In this document: one piece after another, positions 46,401 to 51,639 of the stretch
Position numbering within the stretch: position 1 is the stretch's first letter
How the letters are laid out: the number at the start of each line of letters is the position of its first letter
Source of the DNA: Nereocystis luetkeana
Taxonomy: Eukaryota; Sar; Phaeophyceae; Laminariales; Laminariaceae
Length of the DNA stretch: 64,000 nucleotides
NCBI GenBank assembly: GCA_031213475.1
Contig: JARUPZ010000012.1
Span: 7,848,878 to 7,912,877, forward strand
Reading direction: 5' to 3'
The notes under the pieces: model-generated
Told to the model about the DNA's origin: nothing
Databases searched by the model: none
The model's input: only the letters and a program-made list of their open reading frames with translations
Made by a program: the position numbers and the translations under genes

Positions 46401-47527
46401 TTGTTGCTGTTGTTGATATAGGCGATGTTGGTTGTAGTTGTGGTGGAGGAGGGGGAGGCTAGTTGGTGGTGTTAGTGTTGGGTGTTGATGATGGTAGTCG
46501 GGGGCGGGGGGGAGGGGGGCCACAGTACAGCGCGAGGGTATTGCTCAAGGTATATTTTCGAATGCGCTAGGTATGAACTCGACCAAACCAATTGGTCGAT
46601 ACCCAACTATTCTAGCTACGCGTACAAACGTTACGTCCGAGTCGCGCGTTTCCTGACGAGATTGCGTGCCAGGCCGTCGCAAAACGATAAGACAGTCGTT
46701 TCACGCACTGCTGTATCATACCTGTGTATCCGTACGCTATTAAAAGCATACCAGTGTATCAGCATATGAGTATACCGGTATACTAGTCACCAGTATACAA
46801 GTACCGGTGTACAAGTTGCCGTCCATAGTATATGCCAGGTATGGATTGTACTAATTGTAGGTAGGGCAAATGTGCTAAAGGAGAATAACCCGGCAGCCGT
46901 TCGAATAACCCCCCCCCGCCCTTCCTCCTCGAAAGGGATGCGTGGTCAATGGTCAAATGACTAAGGCAAGCAACAAATGAGTACCCCCCCCCCCCCCTCA
47001 TACGACTACCGTCATCCATGATATCGAATACCCCCCCCCCTCCCCCGCAATGTCTGCCTGGTCGGTGAAAACCCGACGTGCTCCGTCCCGATATTGGAGG
47101 GATGCGAGGGTCTATGGTCGAATGACTACGGCTATGCATGATGATGAGTACACCCCCCCCCCCCGTGCTCTATGGTCATACAACTACGGCCATGCATGAT
47201 AGTGAGTACACCCCCCCCCCCCGCTCCGCCTCGGAATATTGACCCCCAGAGCTTTGTACCGATCAGCCGCAAGAATGAAAGAGGCGGGCCAGCCATTCGT
47301 TAAGGAAGCCGCCATGTCCAAGCTCTACGCTTCACAGGTGAGCGGGAAAAGAGGTAGGGGTGGGAGGAGGGGGGAGACGGCTTATTTCCGGAGGTTGCGA
47401 TTGTTCCGGTTGTTGTTGCTGCTGCTTACTGGTGCTACTGCTGCTTTTGTTTTCGATTGTTGTGTTAGTGTTGGTGCTGGTGTTGTTGTTTTGTCGGTGT
47501 TCGTGATGCTTCTGCTGTTTTTGCTGC

Positions 47528-47560
<33 letters not shown>

Positions 47561-50473
47561 TGTTGTTGTTTGTGTGTTGTGTCGGCGTTGTTGGTGTTGT
47601 TGGTGTTCCTGCTGTTGCTGCTATCGTGATGTGTGCGTAGTCAGGTTTGTGCCCAATCGTGCACATCATGGATGCGCATCGGAGGATCGGAACACTGGAG
47701 CAACGAGAGCAAACAACATATCAATAACAGCAACAACAGCGAGAACAAATGTCACCCTGGTCTTGCGTTTCTTTTTTCCCCTTCGCCGCCGCTACCACCG
47801 CACCAGGTTGCCGAGAGAACCGCTTCCAAGTGCGTTGAGTGGCTCGGGGGAGTAGGGGTGAGTCCCTGGATAGATCCTACCAGTACAGCAGTGCAGTCCT
47901 TCAGTAATGTTTGGTGCGAACTTTCAGTCGTAAAACGAAAAGACACGCACTCTGCTGTGGGTTAGCGTTCACCTTCCCTTTAAACTCCGCTCAAGTTTTT
48001 TGGTGAAAATTGCTTGGATTTAGCGTTAGCTATTGATTGCAGTAGGAAAAGGAATAAAGCGCGACCTGCGCCGTATACAATACCCTCCCGCGCGGGCAGC
48101 ATGTTTATTGGTCTTCGGCACGAGTGCCCCCTGTCCCCTCCCCTCTCACTGACGAGGGATGCATGTGCGATGATGTGCAATCTGGGGCACGAGTGCCCCC
48201 CCCCCTCAGCGCGAGTACAGGTAGCGTGATTTATGGTGTTTAACATTAACTCGGTAAGCTCACCCCCCCCCCCCCCCCCCCCCCCTCCACGTCCCCTGCC
48301 CCCTGGCTCCCGACATGGCTTTTATTCCAGCTGCAGGCTTACGGCGTGATCCGATCCCCGTCAAGCTATACATACACCTGTTGGTGTTCTCTCTCGGCAA
48401 AATAGACCCCGCACTCTTCTCAACGAAAAGAAAATGAAATTATCAGGCTCTGTAGTACCAAATGCTCAATGATATTTGGTACTTTTCCCCCCCCCCTCCC
48501 GGCCGACACAGCCCGTCGGACAACAAGGCAACGGTAGGAGCCTTTTTCGCCCCAAAAACCATACTCTCTTTTTATTTTAAGTTGTTTTCGTGACCATGCA
48601 ACTTCTGCCCGGGGAGAGACGGCAAGGTTGGGGGGGGGGGGGGGGCGTACTCATTTGTTGCTTGCTTTAGTCATTTGACCATTGACCACGCATCCCTTTC
48701 GAGACGGGGGGGGGGGGGGGGGAGGAGGTGACGCGATTGAACGGCCCAAACGCCCTTCCCGTATGCCACTTAGCGCCTAGCGCAAGCATACCAACATACT
48801 ATGTAGCATATATATACGCAAGCCCATTGGGTTCGATATTCTTAGGACTCTTCCACGGATCGGGTCAAATCTCGCGGGTGAGATCGGGTCAGGTAAGGGT
48901 GCCGGGGTTGGAGGGGGGAAGGGCAGGGAGGGGGAGGGGGGGGGGTGGCGGGAGGGAGGGAGGGGGGGGGGGGGCTAGGGCGTGGGGAGCCGAGGGGGGT
49001 AGTTGCTTACTCGCTCATGACGTCACGCGCTTTTGCGCCCTGTCCTCTATTGGTGTTTTTCAGTTCACGAAGGCATTTATGGCGGAGAAGTTCTACCGGG
49101 ACTGCAAAATCGGAGCCATCTACGAGGTAGGCTGCGGGAGGAGAGGGCTTGGGTTGTTCCTGTTTGTTTGGATATATCCCCACCCCCTATACACCTGGTA
49201 TATATGTATAGGTTGGATTGGCGTCGGTTGGCGACGATGCTGTAAAACACGCCTCTCGCTGCGTGAGCTAGACAGCCAGGGTACCGTTTTTTGTTGTTGT
49301 TTTTTTTGGCGGTAACCACGGCTGGGGGTCAAGTTAGATCATTTTTGTGCGGGGAGAACCTTTGCTCCGCACAAGGGGGATGGTCGTATCACGTAGTGTG
49401 TATATGGTGAGGCACCCACGAGGCAGTTACATAGTAAACCCATTGCTGTCTCTGGAAGTGGCCACGCCAGAAATAACATCAACTCATTGATGCTGTCATC
49501 TATATGCAAGAAAATCCGCCTCACAAGCGGTTCTTAGTAGGCTGCAGCCCACCCTTCATGCGACTCGCCGGACACCTCACGGCGCTTCGCGCTTGGTGCA
49601 AGCAATGTCTGCCTAGTCGGTGAAAACCCGACGCGCTCCGTCCCGGCATTGTAGGGATGCGAGGGTCTATAGTCATACGACTACGGCCATGCATGAAAAT
49701 GAGTACACCCTCCCCCCCCTCCCCCCTCGCGCCCACACCTAGGAGATGGATGGTGGCCACAGGCGGCCAAACAGGAAGGGGACAGGATTAGCAAAAACGT
49801 TCTATGTAATATACTCCGTATGGAAACAACGTAATGAGCGTCCAACTGTTGGGGGTGTCTCTATTAGGAGTAGGAAACGTGCTCCGTCTCGAAAGGGATG
49901 CGTGGTCAATGGTCAAATGACTAAGGCAAGCAACAAAGGAGTACCCCCCCCCCCGCCCCCCCCGCCCCCCCGACTCGCGCCCCCAACCCCCGACACAGAA
50001 AACGCGATACCGCTTAAAAAACCATTTCGTTGTTTTATGTGAGGCAGAGTTCCTCTTCCACTATTTTTCGGTGTGCAGTATGCTCCACTTCCTAAGAATA
50101 TCTTATTTTGGGCCAGACTCGCTTTGTTTCTTATGCAGGGCCGGGTGCGTTCTGCTCTAATGTCAGTATTACGAAGACTGCATGCCTGTCTTGAGTGAGA
50201 CTGCATGCCTGAAATGTAGTTACTCCCAAAGGCGTAAGTGCCTGCCGAGTGCTGTGTATAGTCATACAGTAGTTCTCGTACGTTGCATGCAGAAATCGAG
50301 CCAAGGTTTCTTGACTCTCAAGTGCTCAAAGTTTCTGCCGTGTTTGTATTAAGTTTACTGTATGTCCGTCCTCTCTGGCGTGGTTTTGGCGTCGCTTTTG
50401 CTCGTGGCAGGGAACGTCGAACATCCAGCTGTCCACGATCGCGAAGCTCCTTCGCAAGGATTACGCTCCATGA
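25979..50473 (+). CDS. ACADSB: Short/branched-chain acyl-CoA dehydrogenase, mitochondrial
   Basis: This FAD flavoenzyme oxidises 2-methyl-branched and short acyl-CoAs in isoleucine breakdown and passes electrons to ETF. Exons: 25979-26042, 26693-26774 (tentative), 28628-28665, 31107-31241, 36376-36490, 38801-38960, 40660-40771, 44398-44513, 45826-46031, 47250-47337, 47807-47857, 49064-49126, 50411-50473. With the tentative exon the frame closes at 430 residues (human 432). The Arg-rich start [19 protein letters not shown] looks like a mitochondrial presequence. Family blocks follow in order: [100 protein letters not shown], and the catalytic Glu in [15 protein letters not shown] fits better than isovaleryl-CoA dehydrogenase because the base is the YEG glutamate and ASSTCP is present. 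No database search was made. Confidence 0.94.
26414..26680 (+). repeat. (TAG)n / (CAG)n microsatellite
   Basis: About 265 bp of TAG with CAG and TGG interruptions lie just upstream of the tentative ACADSB exon. On the minus strand it reads as long poly-Thr/Leu/Tyr ORFs, which are artefacts. Confidence 0.95.
26693..26774 (+). CDS. ACADSB: Tentative ACADSB exon 2
   Basis: This is inferred from phase. Exon 1 ends in phase 1 and the 28628 exon needs two preceding bases. This GC-rich segment, from acceptor CACTCAG to a weak donor GCCCG^GTTTCC, fits both phases. It is open ([20 protein letters not shown]), and it brings the protein to 430 residues. The poor donor leaves it uncertain. Confidence 0.35.
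26864..26972 (-). mobile_element. MITE-A copy
   Basis: The termini are TAATACGGGGGACCATATTA and TTTGGTCCCCCGTCATA, with the interior reversed. It sits in an ACADSB intron. Confidence 0.8.
26973..28470. other. Intronic stretch, mostly unclassified
   Basis: It contains ATAGTA repeats near 27050-27115, a GTAGGAGGTTTTACCCTCAACG segment at 27185 that resembles 3598-3640, GCGGCCTCGCGTGATGGCAT repeated at 27490-27540, and TACCTGGTA at 27180 and 27772. No exon is recognised. Confidence 0.4.
28287..28352. repeat. 65-bp palindromic repeat, copy 1
   Basis: TTTTAAGGACCGCTTGGTCT, ATATTAATG, ACGGTACTTATATTTCC. The arms pair imperfectly. Related copies are at 41694 and 59598. Confidence 0.55.
28562..28612 (+). 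repeat. (TCA)n/(TTC)n tract acting as polypyrimidine tract
   Basis: The triplet run ends 16 bp before the acceptor TTCGTCGAG of the next ACADSB exon. It would also read as poly-Ser if the exon began further left. Confidence 0.7.
28628..28665 (+). CDS. ACADSB: ACADSB exon: [11 protein letters not shown]
   Basis: This 38-bp exon encodes [12 protein letters not shown], the start of the acyl-CoA dehydrogenase N-terminal helical domain (compare F-T-x-E-E in the family). The donor is GACAG^GTGCTT. The left edge could lie further upstream, because the frame stays open to 28471. Confidence 0.75.
28684..28965 (+). repeat. Tandem repeat, three units of 90-94 bp
   Basis: The units carry CGTTTCGGGGACAAAATGTA, then CTTGGAATTAGAGTGGATT and TCATGCTTCCAGTATTTACG, with CGTTTCGGGG at 28706, 28800 and 28890. 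GGGGACAAA plus CTTGGAATT is also the core of MITE-C, so the array probably grew from such an element. Confidence 0.85.
29209..29262 (+). repeat. (TTG)n microsatellite
   Basis: About 18 TTG triplets lie in an ACADSB intron. Confidence 0.95.
29270..29780. other. Intronic stretch with CAGCAG motifs
   Basis: No repeat family or exon is recognised. TACAGCAGT-type motifs occur at 29398 and 29469. Confidence 0.4.
29780..30095 (-). repeat. GATC-rich dispersed repeat, copy 1
   Basis: Multiple CAGATCAT and GATCATC units flank a core with ACAGATCCAACCCAGGAGAC and CTCCCATCCGGCAACAT. Six copies lie in the window, this and 57940 in one orientation and the others inverted. Confidence 0.65.
30384..30745 (-). 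repeat. SINE-P copy carrying TACCAGGTA
   Basis: It runs from poly(G)-TGTACTCGATAGGAGATATG through CATGCATGGCCGTAGTCG to the block equivalent to CACTACGTGGTACGATC. Here ACTACGTG is replaced by ACTACCAGGTACGTG. Confidence 0.85.
30723..30731 (+). other. Filled TACCAGGTA site inside SINE-P
   Basis: Five other SINE-P copies (7994, 17442, 19106, 38160, 49394) have only TA here. This copy has TA-CCAGG-TA. The copy at 10873 has TA-CTG-TA at the same TA. Confidence 0.65.
30899..30988 (+). repeat. (GAT)n microsatellite
   Basis: GATGATGGTGATGGTGG grading into ATGATGATAATGATG; intronic. Confidence 0.9.
31107..31241 (+). CDS. ACADSB: ACADSB exon: [14 protein letters not shown]
   Basis: This exon encodes [20 protein letters not shown], then [20 protein letters not shown] and PEGLGG. 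The acceptor is AATAAACAG and the donor is TGGGG^GTGAGT. It is the N-terminal alpha-helical domain. Confidence 0.93.
31335..31794 (+). mobile_element. MITE-A copy interrupted by a tRNA-SINE
   Basis: The left end TATTACGGGGGACCATA (31335-31351) and the right part GTTAATAGGACCAAATATTG to CCCCCGTAATA (31703-31794) belong together. The 351 bp between them are a later insertion. Confidence 0.85.
31352..31702 (+). mobile_element. tRNA-derived SINE with A and B boxes
   Basis: The head contains A box TGGTTCAAGTGG (31370) and B box GGTTCGAGCCC (about 31416-31426), correctly spaced as in a tRNA. The tail has CGATAAAAATGAAGGCACG, ACCGTAGCGGGAAGGGGG and a terminal A run (AAAAAAAAAAAG). It would be transcribed by RNA polymerase III. 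Tails alone are seen at 33113 and 50575. Confidence 0.75.
31990..32111 (+). mobile_element. Diverged MITE-A relative with TACCAGGTA
   Basis: AATCAGGACCAACCATGGTG, AGTAAAACATACCAGGTAAG, then GATTCTGATCATTACTAC and CTTCCCCCGTGAT. It is the same variant as 12126. The TACCAGGTA lies where the 14898 copy has TACCTAGTA. Confidence 0.5.
32112..32867. other. Intronic stretch with a diverged MITE-C
   Basis: At 32610-32735 CCGTTTTGGGGCCGCGGTCC, GGGGGACGAAGTGCTCGGAA and GGCTACAGTCCTACG resemble a decayed MITE-C. The rest is unclassified. Confidence 0.4.
32868..33112 (-). mobile_element. MITE-B copy
   Basis: From ACGCGTTTTACGGTAGAGG to CTATCGCAGAACGCCT. Internal landmarks are CTTGTTTCGAAAAATGACG and GAGCTCCTTCCTGAAG. 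Confidence 0.8.
33113..33295 (+). repeat. tRNA-SINE tail copy
   Basis: GACGAGGGAAGTAAACGCGG, CCCGCGATAATAACCAAGGC, ACCGTAGCGGGGAGGGGG, CATGTGGCCCCGGACTTGAG. It is headless and abuts the MITE-B terminus. Confidence 0.6.
33440..34494 (-). mobile_element. Hairpin-ended repeat, copy 1
   Basis: On the minus strand the element ends GCGGGCGG-CGTAGG-CCGCCCGC, a strong hairpin, then GGAGCGAAGCGCCTTGTATA. A GC-rich hairpin about 12 bp from the end recalls Helitron 3' ends, but the terminus reads CTTG and not CTRR. No Rep/helicase is present. Related to 60428-61320. Confidence 0.55.
33866..35105. repeat. Direct duplication, about 620-bp units
   Basis: 33866-34494 and 34495-35105 are about 95% alike by eye. 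Both run from CTGCCTGATTGGARCACCTT through CGCTACCGATTCGGTCCGGG and CTCGTGTCTCGAGGCACACG to GAACTGCTGGAARGGTCCGG. Confidence 0.9.
35300..35575 (-). repeat. SINE-P copy without poly(C) tail
   Basis: TGTACTCGATATCAGGCATGG, TTTTCACCGACCAGGCAGAG, CGAGTCGCATGGAGGGTGAG. It is a diverged copy. Confidence 0.75.
35576..36375. other. Intronic stretch, nothing recognised
   Basis: No repeat family or exon is recognised before the ACADSB acceptor at 36375. Confidence 0.4.
36376..36490 (+). CDS. ACADSB: ACADSB exon: [13 protein letters not shown]
   Basis: This exon encodes [20 protein letters not shown], then [19 protein letters not shown]. The acceptor is GGTGCAG and the donor is CTTAG^GTATGA. It is a highly conserved SBCAD block. 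Confidence 0.95.
36510..36798 (-). mobile_element. LINE-P 3' fragment
   Basis: Read on the minus strand: CTAGGAGACAGATGGTGGCC, then GAAACAGGAAGGGG, GTTTTCTGTGTAATATG and GGGATGCGTGGTTAACGG, ending in GAGTACGC and C/G-rich sequence. The 3' end is partly duplicated. Confidence 0.7.
36799..37032 (-). repeat. SINE-P copy joined to LINE-P
   Basis: It begins after a run of about 24 G: GAGCTCATTGTCATGCATGC, CCTTACTCGTAAGACC, GGGTTTTCGCAGACCAGGC. Read 5' to 3' on the minus strand it is SINE-C(n)-LINE-3' end, as at 49203. Confidence 0.75.
37050..37112 (-). repeat. SINE-P 3' tip
   Basis: GGGGGGTGTACTCACGCCGTG, CATGGCCGCAGCCGTGAGAC. Confidence 0.6.
37154..37330 (+). repeat. (GGT)n microsatellite
   Basis: About 175 bp of GGT/GTT/GGC triplets in an ACADSB intron. 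Confidence 0.92.
37978..38487 (+). repeat. SINE-P, near full length
   Basis: It runs from TTTAGGTTGGGTTGGCGTC to GATCGAGTGCACC plus a long C run. It has an empty TA at 38160 for the footprint comparison. Confidence 0.85.
38488..38790 (+). repeat. CCCGATACCCA minisatellite
   Basis: Degenerate repeats of about 12-18 bp contain CCCGATACC, with variants GCGATACCC and CCGGTACTCC. It ends at the ACADSB acceptor CCCAACAAAG and appears to grow out of the SINE C tail. Confidence 0.85.
38801..38960 (+). CDS. ACADSB: ACADSB exon: [13 protein letters not shown]
   Basis: This exon encodes [20 protein letters not shown], then [20 protein letters not shown], then [13 protein letters not shown]. It carries the acyl-CoA dehydrogenase signature around the flavin. 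The donor is ATCGAG^GTGCGT. Confidence 0.95.
38961..39506. other. Intronic stretch, nothing recognised
   Basis: No repeat family or exon is recognised. The segment ATCAACCACTCAATCGGTCG followed by AACTCACAGCTGACGTA (about 39120-39158) recurs at 56516-56552, a low-copy repeat. Confidence 0.4.
39507..39698 (+). repeat. SINE-P 3' fragment with poly(C)
   Basis: ACCCTTCATGCGACTTGCCAG to ATCGAGTACACC plus a long C run. Confidence 0.8.
39712..39847 (+). repeat. Diverged SINE-P 3' fragment chained behind it
   Basis: GTGAAAGCGATGTCTGCCTT, GGCATGCTTCGACACGGCAC, GGCCATGCATGACATGCGTG, then more than 15 C. It abuts the previous C run. Confidence 0.7.
40019..40146 (+). repeat. GGGAGGGA-rich tract
   Basis: GGGAGGGACGGAGGGAGTGA and similar. 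It is purine-only on the plus strand. Confidence 0.9.
40438..40612 (+). repeat. (CTG)n tract before ACADSB exon
   Basis: About 55 CTG-type triplets (CTG, CCG, CTT, GTG) lie 50 bp before the acceptor. A shorter CTG run follows the exon at 40775-40802. All frames through it are homopolymeric ORFs without meaning. Confidence 0.95.
40660..40771 (+). CDS. ACADSB: ACADSB exon: WISNAKEAD
   Basis: This exon encodes [20 protein letters not shown], then [17 protein letters not shown]. The acceptor is GCTGGCAG and the donor is AAAAAG^GTGAGC. W-I-S-N lies over the flavin in the family. Confidence 0.95.
41075..41345 (+). repeat. GATC-rich dispersed repeat
   Basis: CACCTCGGACACATCATCG, ACAGATCATC, GATGATCTAGATCCTTCC, CATGTTGCCGGGTGGGGACC, GGGTTGGATCTATATGC. 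Confidence 0.65.
41455..41670 (-). repeat. tRNA-like SINE remnant
   Basis: On the minus strand GTCCGGGGTTCGAGTCCCGCC is a perfect B box in a T-arm context. The anticodon region and acceptor stem cannot be folded convincingly, so a SINE head is likelier than a tRNA gene. Confidence 0.45.
41694..41765. repeat. 65-bp palindromic repeat, copy 2
   Basis: GAAAATGTGAGGACCG, CTTGGTCTTCATATTTACG, CGGTCCTTACATTTCC. The arms pair over about 14 bp. Confidence 0.6.
41766..42810. other. Intronic stretch with unassigned open frames
   Basis: A 190-codon plus-strand frame (41994-42566) and a 201-codon minus frame overlap here. Both contain CTG-derived homopolymers and match no family I know. Codon content does not resemble the ACADSB exons. 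I do not call a gene. Confidence 0.3.
42811..43076 (+). repeat. Tandem repeat, four units of 63-66 bp
   Basis: The unit is CAGCYAGAAAACGTTTGGGC, CTTTAAGAACCTCCTCTACC, GCACTGTAGACGCATGTTTC, with starts at 42811, 42877, 42940 and 43006. The first three units stay in one open frame ([13 protein letters not shown] and so on). Confidence 0.88.
43098..43240 (+). repeat. SINE-P 3' fragment with poly(C)
   Basis: CGCGCTTGGTGCGAGCAATG, CTGCCTGGTCGGTGAAAGC, GGCCATGCATGGCATGAGTAC plus a C run. A C run also precedes it. Confidence 0.78.
43776..44105 (+). repeat. (CAC/CCA)n microsatellite
   Basis: About 330 bp of ACC, AAC and CAC triplets. Confidence 0.92.
44106..44216 (+). repeat. SINE-P 3' fragment inside the CAC tract
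   Basis: CACTGCCTGGTCGGTGAAAAC to GATATCGAGTGCACTCCCC. It splits a (CAC)n tract that continues to 44330. Confidence 0.78.
44398..44513 (+). CDS. ACADSB: ACADSB exon: [10 protein letters not shown]
   Basis: This exon encodes [20 protein letters not shown], then [19 protein letters not shown]. The acceptor is GGTGCAG and the donor is GGAGAA^GTGAGC. ASSTCP is characteristic of SBCAD. Confidence 0.95.
44831..44895 (+). pseudogene. Degenerate copy of next ACADSB exon, 5' part
   Basis: GTGATGATGTAGAGGTCGG, ACAAGGCGGTACGCGATCG, AGGTACTTGAGTG aligns with the acceptor and first 40 bp of exon 45826 (GATGATAGGTAGGACAAGGC, TACCGGTACGCTATCGAGA). It is not usable as an exon. Confidence 0.6.
45168..45232 (+). 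pseudogene. Degenerate copy of ACADSB exon, middle part
   Basis: ACGAGGGCTGCATTAGGGCC, GGTGCGCAGATGGTTGTTAT, CTCGAAAGGGTGTCCGGC aligns at about 75% with 45862-45925 of the true exon. Confidence 0.65.
45447..45545 (+). pseudogene. Degenerate copy of ACADSB exon, with acceptor
   Basis: GATGGTTGTGGGGATGATGA, TAGGTACGATCGAGTGTCG, then GGCATCGGTGCGCAAATGG. It includes the acceptor context and an internally deleted exon start. GGCATCGGTGCGCAAATGG is identical to the true exon at 45877. Confidence 0.7.
45826..46031 (+). CDS. ACADSB: ACADSB exon: [14 protein letters not shown]
   Basis: This exon encodes [20 protein letters not shown], then [40 protein letters not shown] and VSTEIEAAT. The acceptor is GATGATAG and the donor is GGCAAC^GTGAGC, phase 2. 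It contains the FAD and tetramer contacts of the C-terminal helical domain. Confidence 0.95.
46058..46212 (-). mobile_element. LINE-P 3' end with poly(C) tail
   Basis: G run, CGTACTCATTTGTTGCTTGCC, CATTGACCAAGCATCCC, CTCCTAATAGAGACACC, TCATTACGTTGTTTCCATGG, G run. It lies 27 bp after the exon donor. Confidence 0.78.
46205..46445 (+). repeat. (GGT/TTG)n microsatellite
   Basis: About 240 bp of GTT, GGT and GTG triplets following the LINE-P G run. Confidence 0.9.
46928..47223 (+). repeat. Chain of LINE-P and three SINE-P tips, each ending in poly(C)
   Basis: LINE-P tip 46928-46997 (CGAAAGGGATGCGTGGTCA to CAACAAATGAGTACC). SINE-P tips 46998-47046, 47047-47164 and 47165-47223, each ending in GAATAC or GAGTACACC and a C run. 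Every unit starts at the preceding C run. Confidence 0.85.
47250..47337 (+). CDS. ACADSB: ACADSB exon: [12 protein letters not shown]
   Basis: This exon encodes [20 protein letters not shown], then [10 protein letters not shown]. The acceptor is GACCCCCAG and the donor is TCACAG^GTGAGC. The acceptor pyrimidine tract is largely the C tail of the SINE-P tip that ends 27 bp upstream. Confidence 0.94.
47405..47600 (+). repeat. (TGC/TGT)n microsatellite
   Basis: TTGTTGCTGCTGCTTACTGG grading into (TGC)n and (TTG)n. Confidence 0.92.
47807..47857 (+). CDS. ACADSB: ACADSB exon: [17 protein letters not shown]
   Basis: This 51-bp exon has acceptor CACCAG and donor GTAGGG^GTGAGT. It corresponds to the S-K-C-I-E-W-M-G-G-V-G block of mammalian SBCAD. 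Confidence 0.94.
47858..48628. other. Intronic stretch with C runs, otherwise unclassified
   Basis: Two inexact copies of GGCACGAGTGCCCCC (48117 and 48185) are palindromic around GAGTGC. Poly(C) lies at 48264-48285 and 48488. No exon. Confidence 0.4.
48629..48722 (-). mobile_element. LINE-P 3' tip between G runs
   Basis: CGTACTCATTTGTTGCTTGC, TTAGTCATTTGACCATTGACC, ACGCATCCCTTTCGAGACGG, with G runs on both sides. Confidence 0.75.
49064..49126 (+). CDS. ACADSB: ACADSB exon: catalytic glutamate
   Basis: This exon encodes [20 protein letters not shown] plus E. The last codon GAG is the catalytic base (Y-E-G). The acceptor is TTTTTCAG and the donor is TACGAG^GTAGGC. Confidence 0.95.
49203..49731 (+). 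repeat. SINE-P, near full length
   Basis: TATGTATAGGTTGGATTGGCG to AAAATGAGTACACCC plus C runs. CACCTGGTA at 49192 lies at its 5' edge. It has an empty TA at 49394. Confidence 0.85.
49739..49971 (+). mobile_element. LINE-P 3' end following SINE-P
   Basis: CTAGGAGATGGATGGTGGCC, CAAACAGGAAGGGGACAGG, TGTCTCTATTAGGAGTAGG, CTCGAAAGGGATGCGTGGTC, AACAAAGGAGTACC plus C runs. The LINE part starts at the SINE C tail. Confidence 0.8.
50411..50473 (+). CDS. ACADSB: ACADSB terminal exon
   Basis: This exon encodes [20 protein letters not shown] and TGA. The acceptor is CGTGGCAG. The end matches the usual SBCAD C-terminus in length and pattern. Confidence 0.95.
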   Translation, partial: GTSNIQLSTIAKLLRKDYAP

Positions 50474-50574
50474 TCTACATTCAGCACTACTACTACTACG
50501 CATATACCATCCGTACCTACAAACGCATCTGTGCATGAATAGCATTTGTGAGTTACTGTAGTAGCGCAAACCGG

Positions 50575-50765
50575 CTCGAGTCAGGCGAGGGAAGGTAGTG
50601 CTGGACCCTTGTCACGGCGAAAATGCAAGGCACGCACATTATTGGGGGGGAGGGTGGGGCTGAAAATATGTGACTCTGGATCTGAGTTACGGCTAGGGAG
50701 GGAGCGGGAGAAAGAAGGCGAAGATTATGGATGGGGATCGGAAAAAACGAAACGAAATAAGGACG
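50575..50765 (+). repeat. tRNA-SINE tail copy
   Basis: GGCGAGGGAAGGTAGTGCTG, GAAAATGCAAGGCACGCAC, GACTCTGGATCTGAGTTACG, GGGAGAAAGAAGGCG. It is headless and starts about 100 bp after the ACADSB stop, so it may sit in the 3' UTR. Confidence 0.6.
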
Positions 50766-51169
50766 TGTAAAGTACATTGTGCGGCACGTGTTGCTCTTGC
50801 CCCCGCTTTTGACCCCTTTGTGGCTTGGGTATAGTGTGACAGTATAGCGACCCGGGAGAAAAAAAACGAGAAGGAAGGGCTGTCTCACGAGCCGAACCGC
50901 CCAAGAAAAGAGTGCCTGCGTATTAATTGCAGAGCATCGCCGAAGTATCGCCATGCTGCGCGAGCGCGTGTCGTGTACCTCCCTCCGTTGCACTTCGGGC
51001 ACATCCCCTGTTTGCCCCCTGTATACCCCCGATGGCGCGCCTCGATAGGGGTACATAGTTCGGGAGTGTACGTACGGTAGTAGCACCCGAAACGTCTGAG
51101 GCTGCTTGCTCACTCGAGGAGCTCCACGCCTCAATACCCGCAGTCACCCCATGGCTGACTTTTGAGGGG

Positions 51170-51250
51170 GGGAAATTGTCCGTTCGCTTTACCCTTTTGA
51201 GGACTGCAGTCAGTCCCTGTTTGAGGACAGCAAACACGACTTGTAACAAT
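51170..51250 (+). repeat. MITE-C fragment
   Basis: CTTTACCCTTTTGAGGACTGC, AGTCAGTCCCTGTTTGAGGA. Only the left half is present. Confidence 0.5.
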
Positions 51251-51388
51251 CTGAGGTAGTTCGTCCCACCTACGACGGGACTCCAATTTCCCCTAAAACA
51301 AAATACTTCAAATGTTTTTCAACCCGATGAGCCAACCCCATGGCCTGCTGGCAGGTGTTGTGTAACGGACAGCAGTATTGCCAACAAA

Positions 51389-51635
51389 AGCGTTCTACGA
51401 TAGAGGTAACACATTTCCGCTAAAATGTTTTCTGAAATGACGGTGGCTCCTTAGCCCAGAATCGTCGCAATGTCGATCTTGTTTCGAAAAACGACGTAAT
51501 TGTATACGTGTGCCATGGGATTGTTCATCGGGATGCAACTTTATTTTTGCTGAAGTCAGTTGTTGGGTAAGGTACGGAGCTCCTCAAGTGAGGAGCCTCC
51601 GAATTTTTAGGGCGAATCTCTATCGTAGAACGTCT
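51389..51635 (-). mobile_element. MITE-B copy
   Basis: AGCGTTCTACGATAGAGG to CTCTATCGTAGAACGTCT. The core has CTTGTTTCGAAAAACGACG and GAGCTCCTCAAGTGAGGAGC. Confidence 0.85.
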
Positions 51636-51639
51636 CAAC

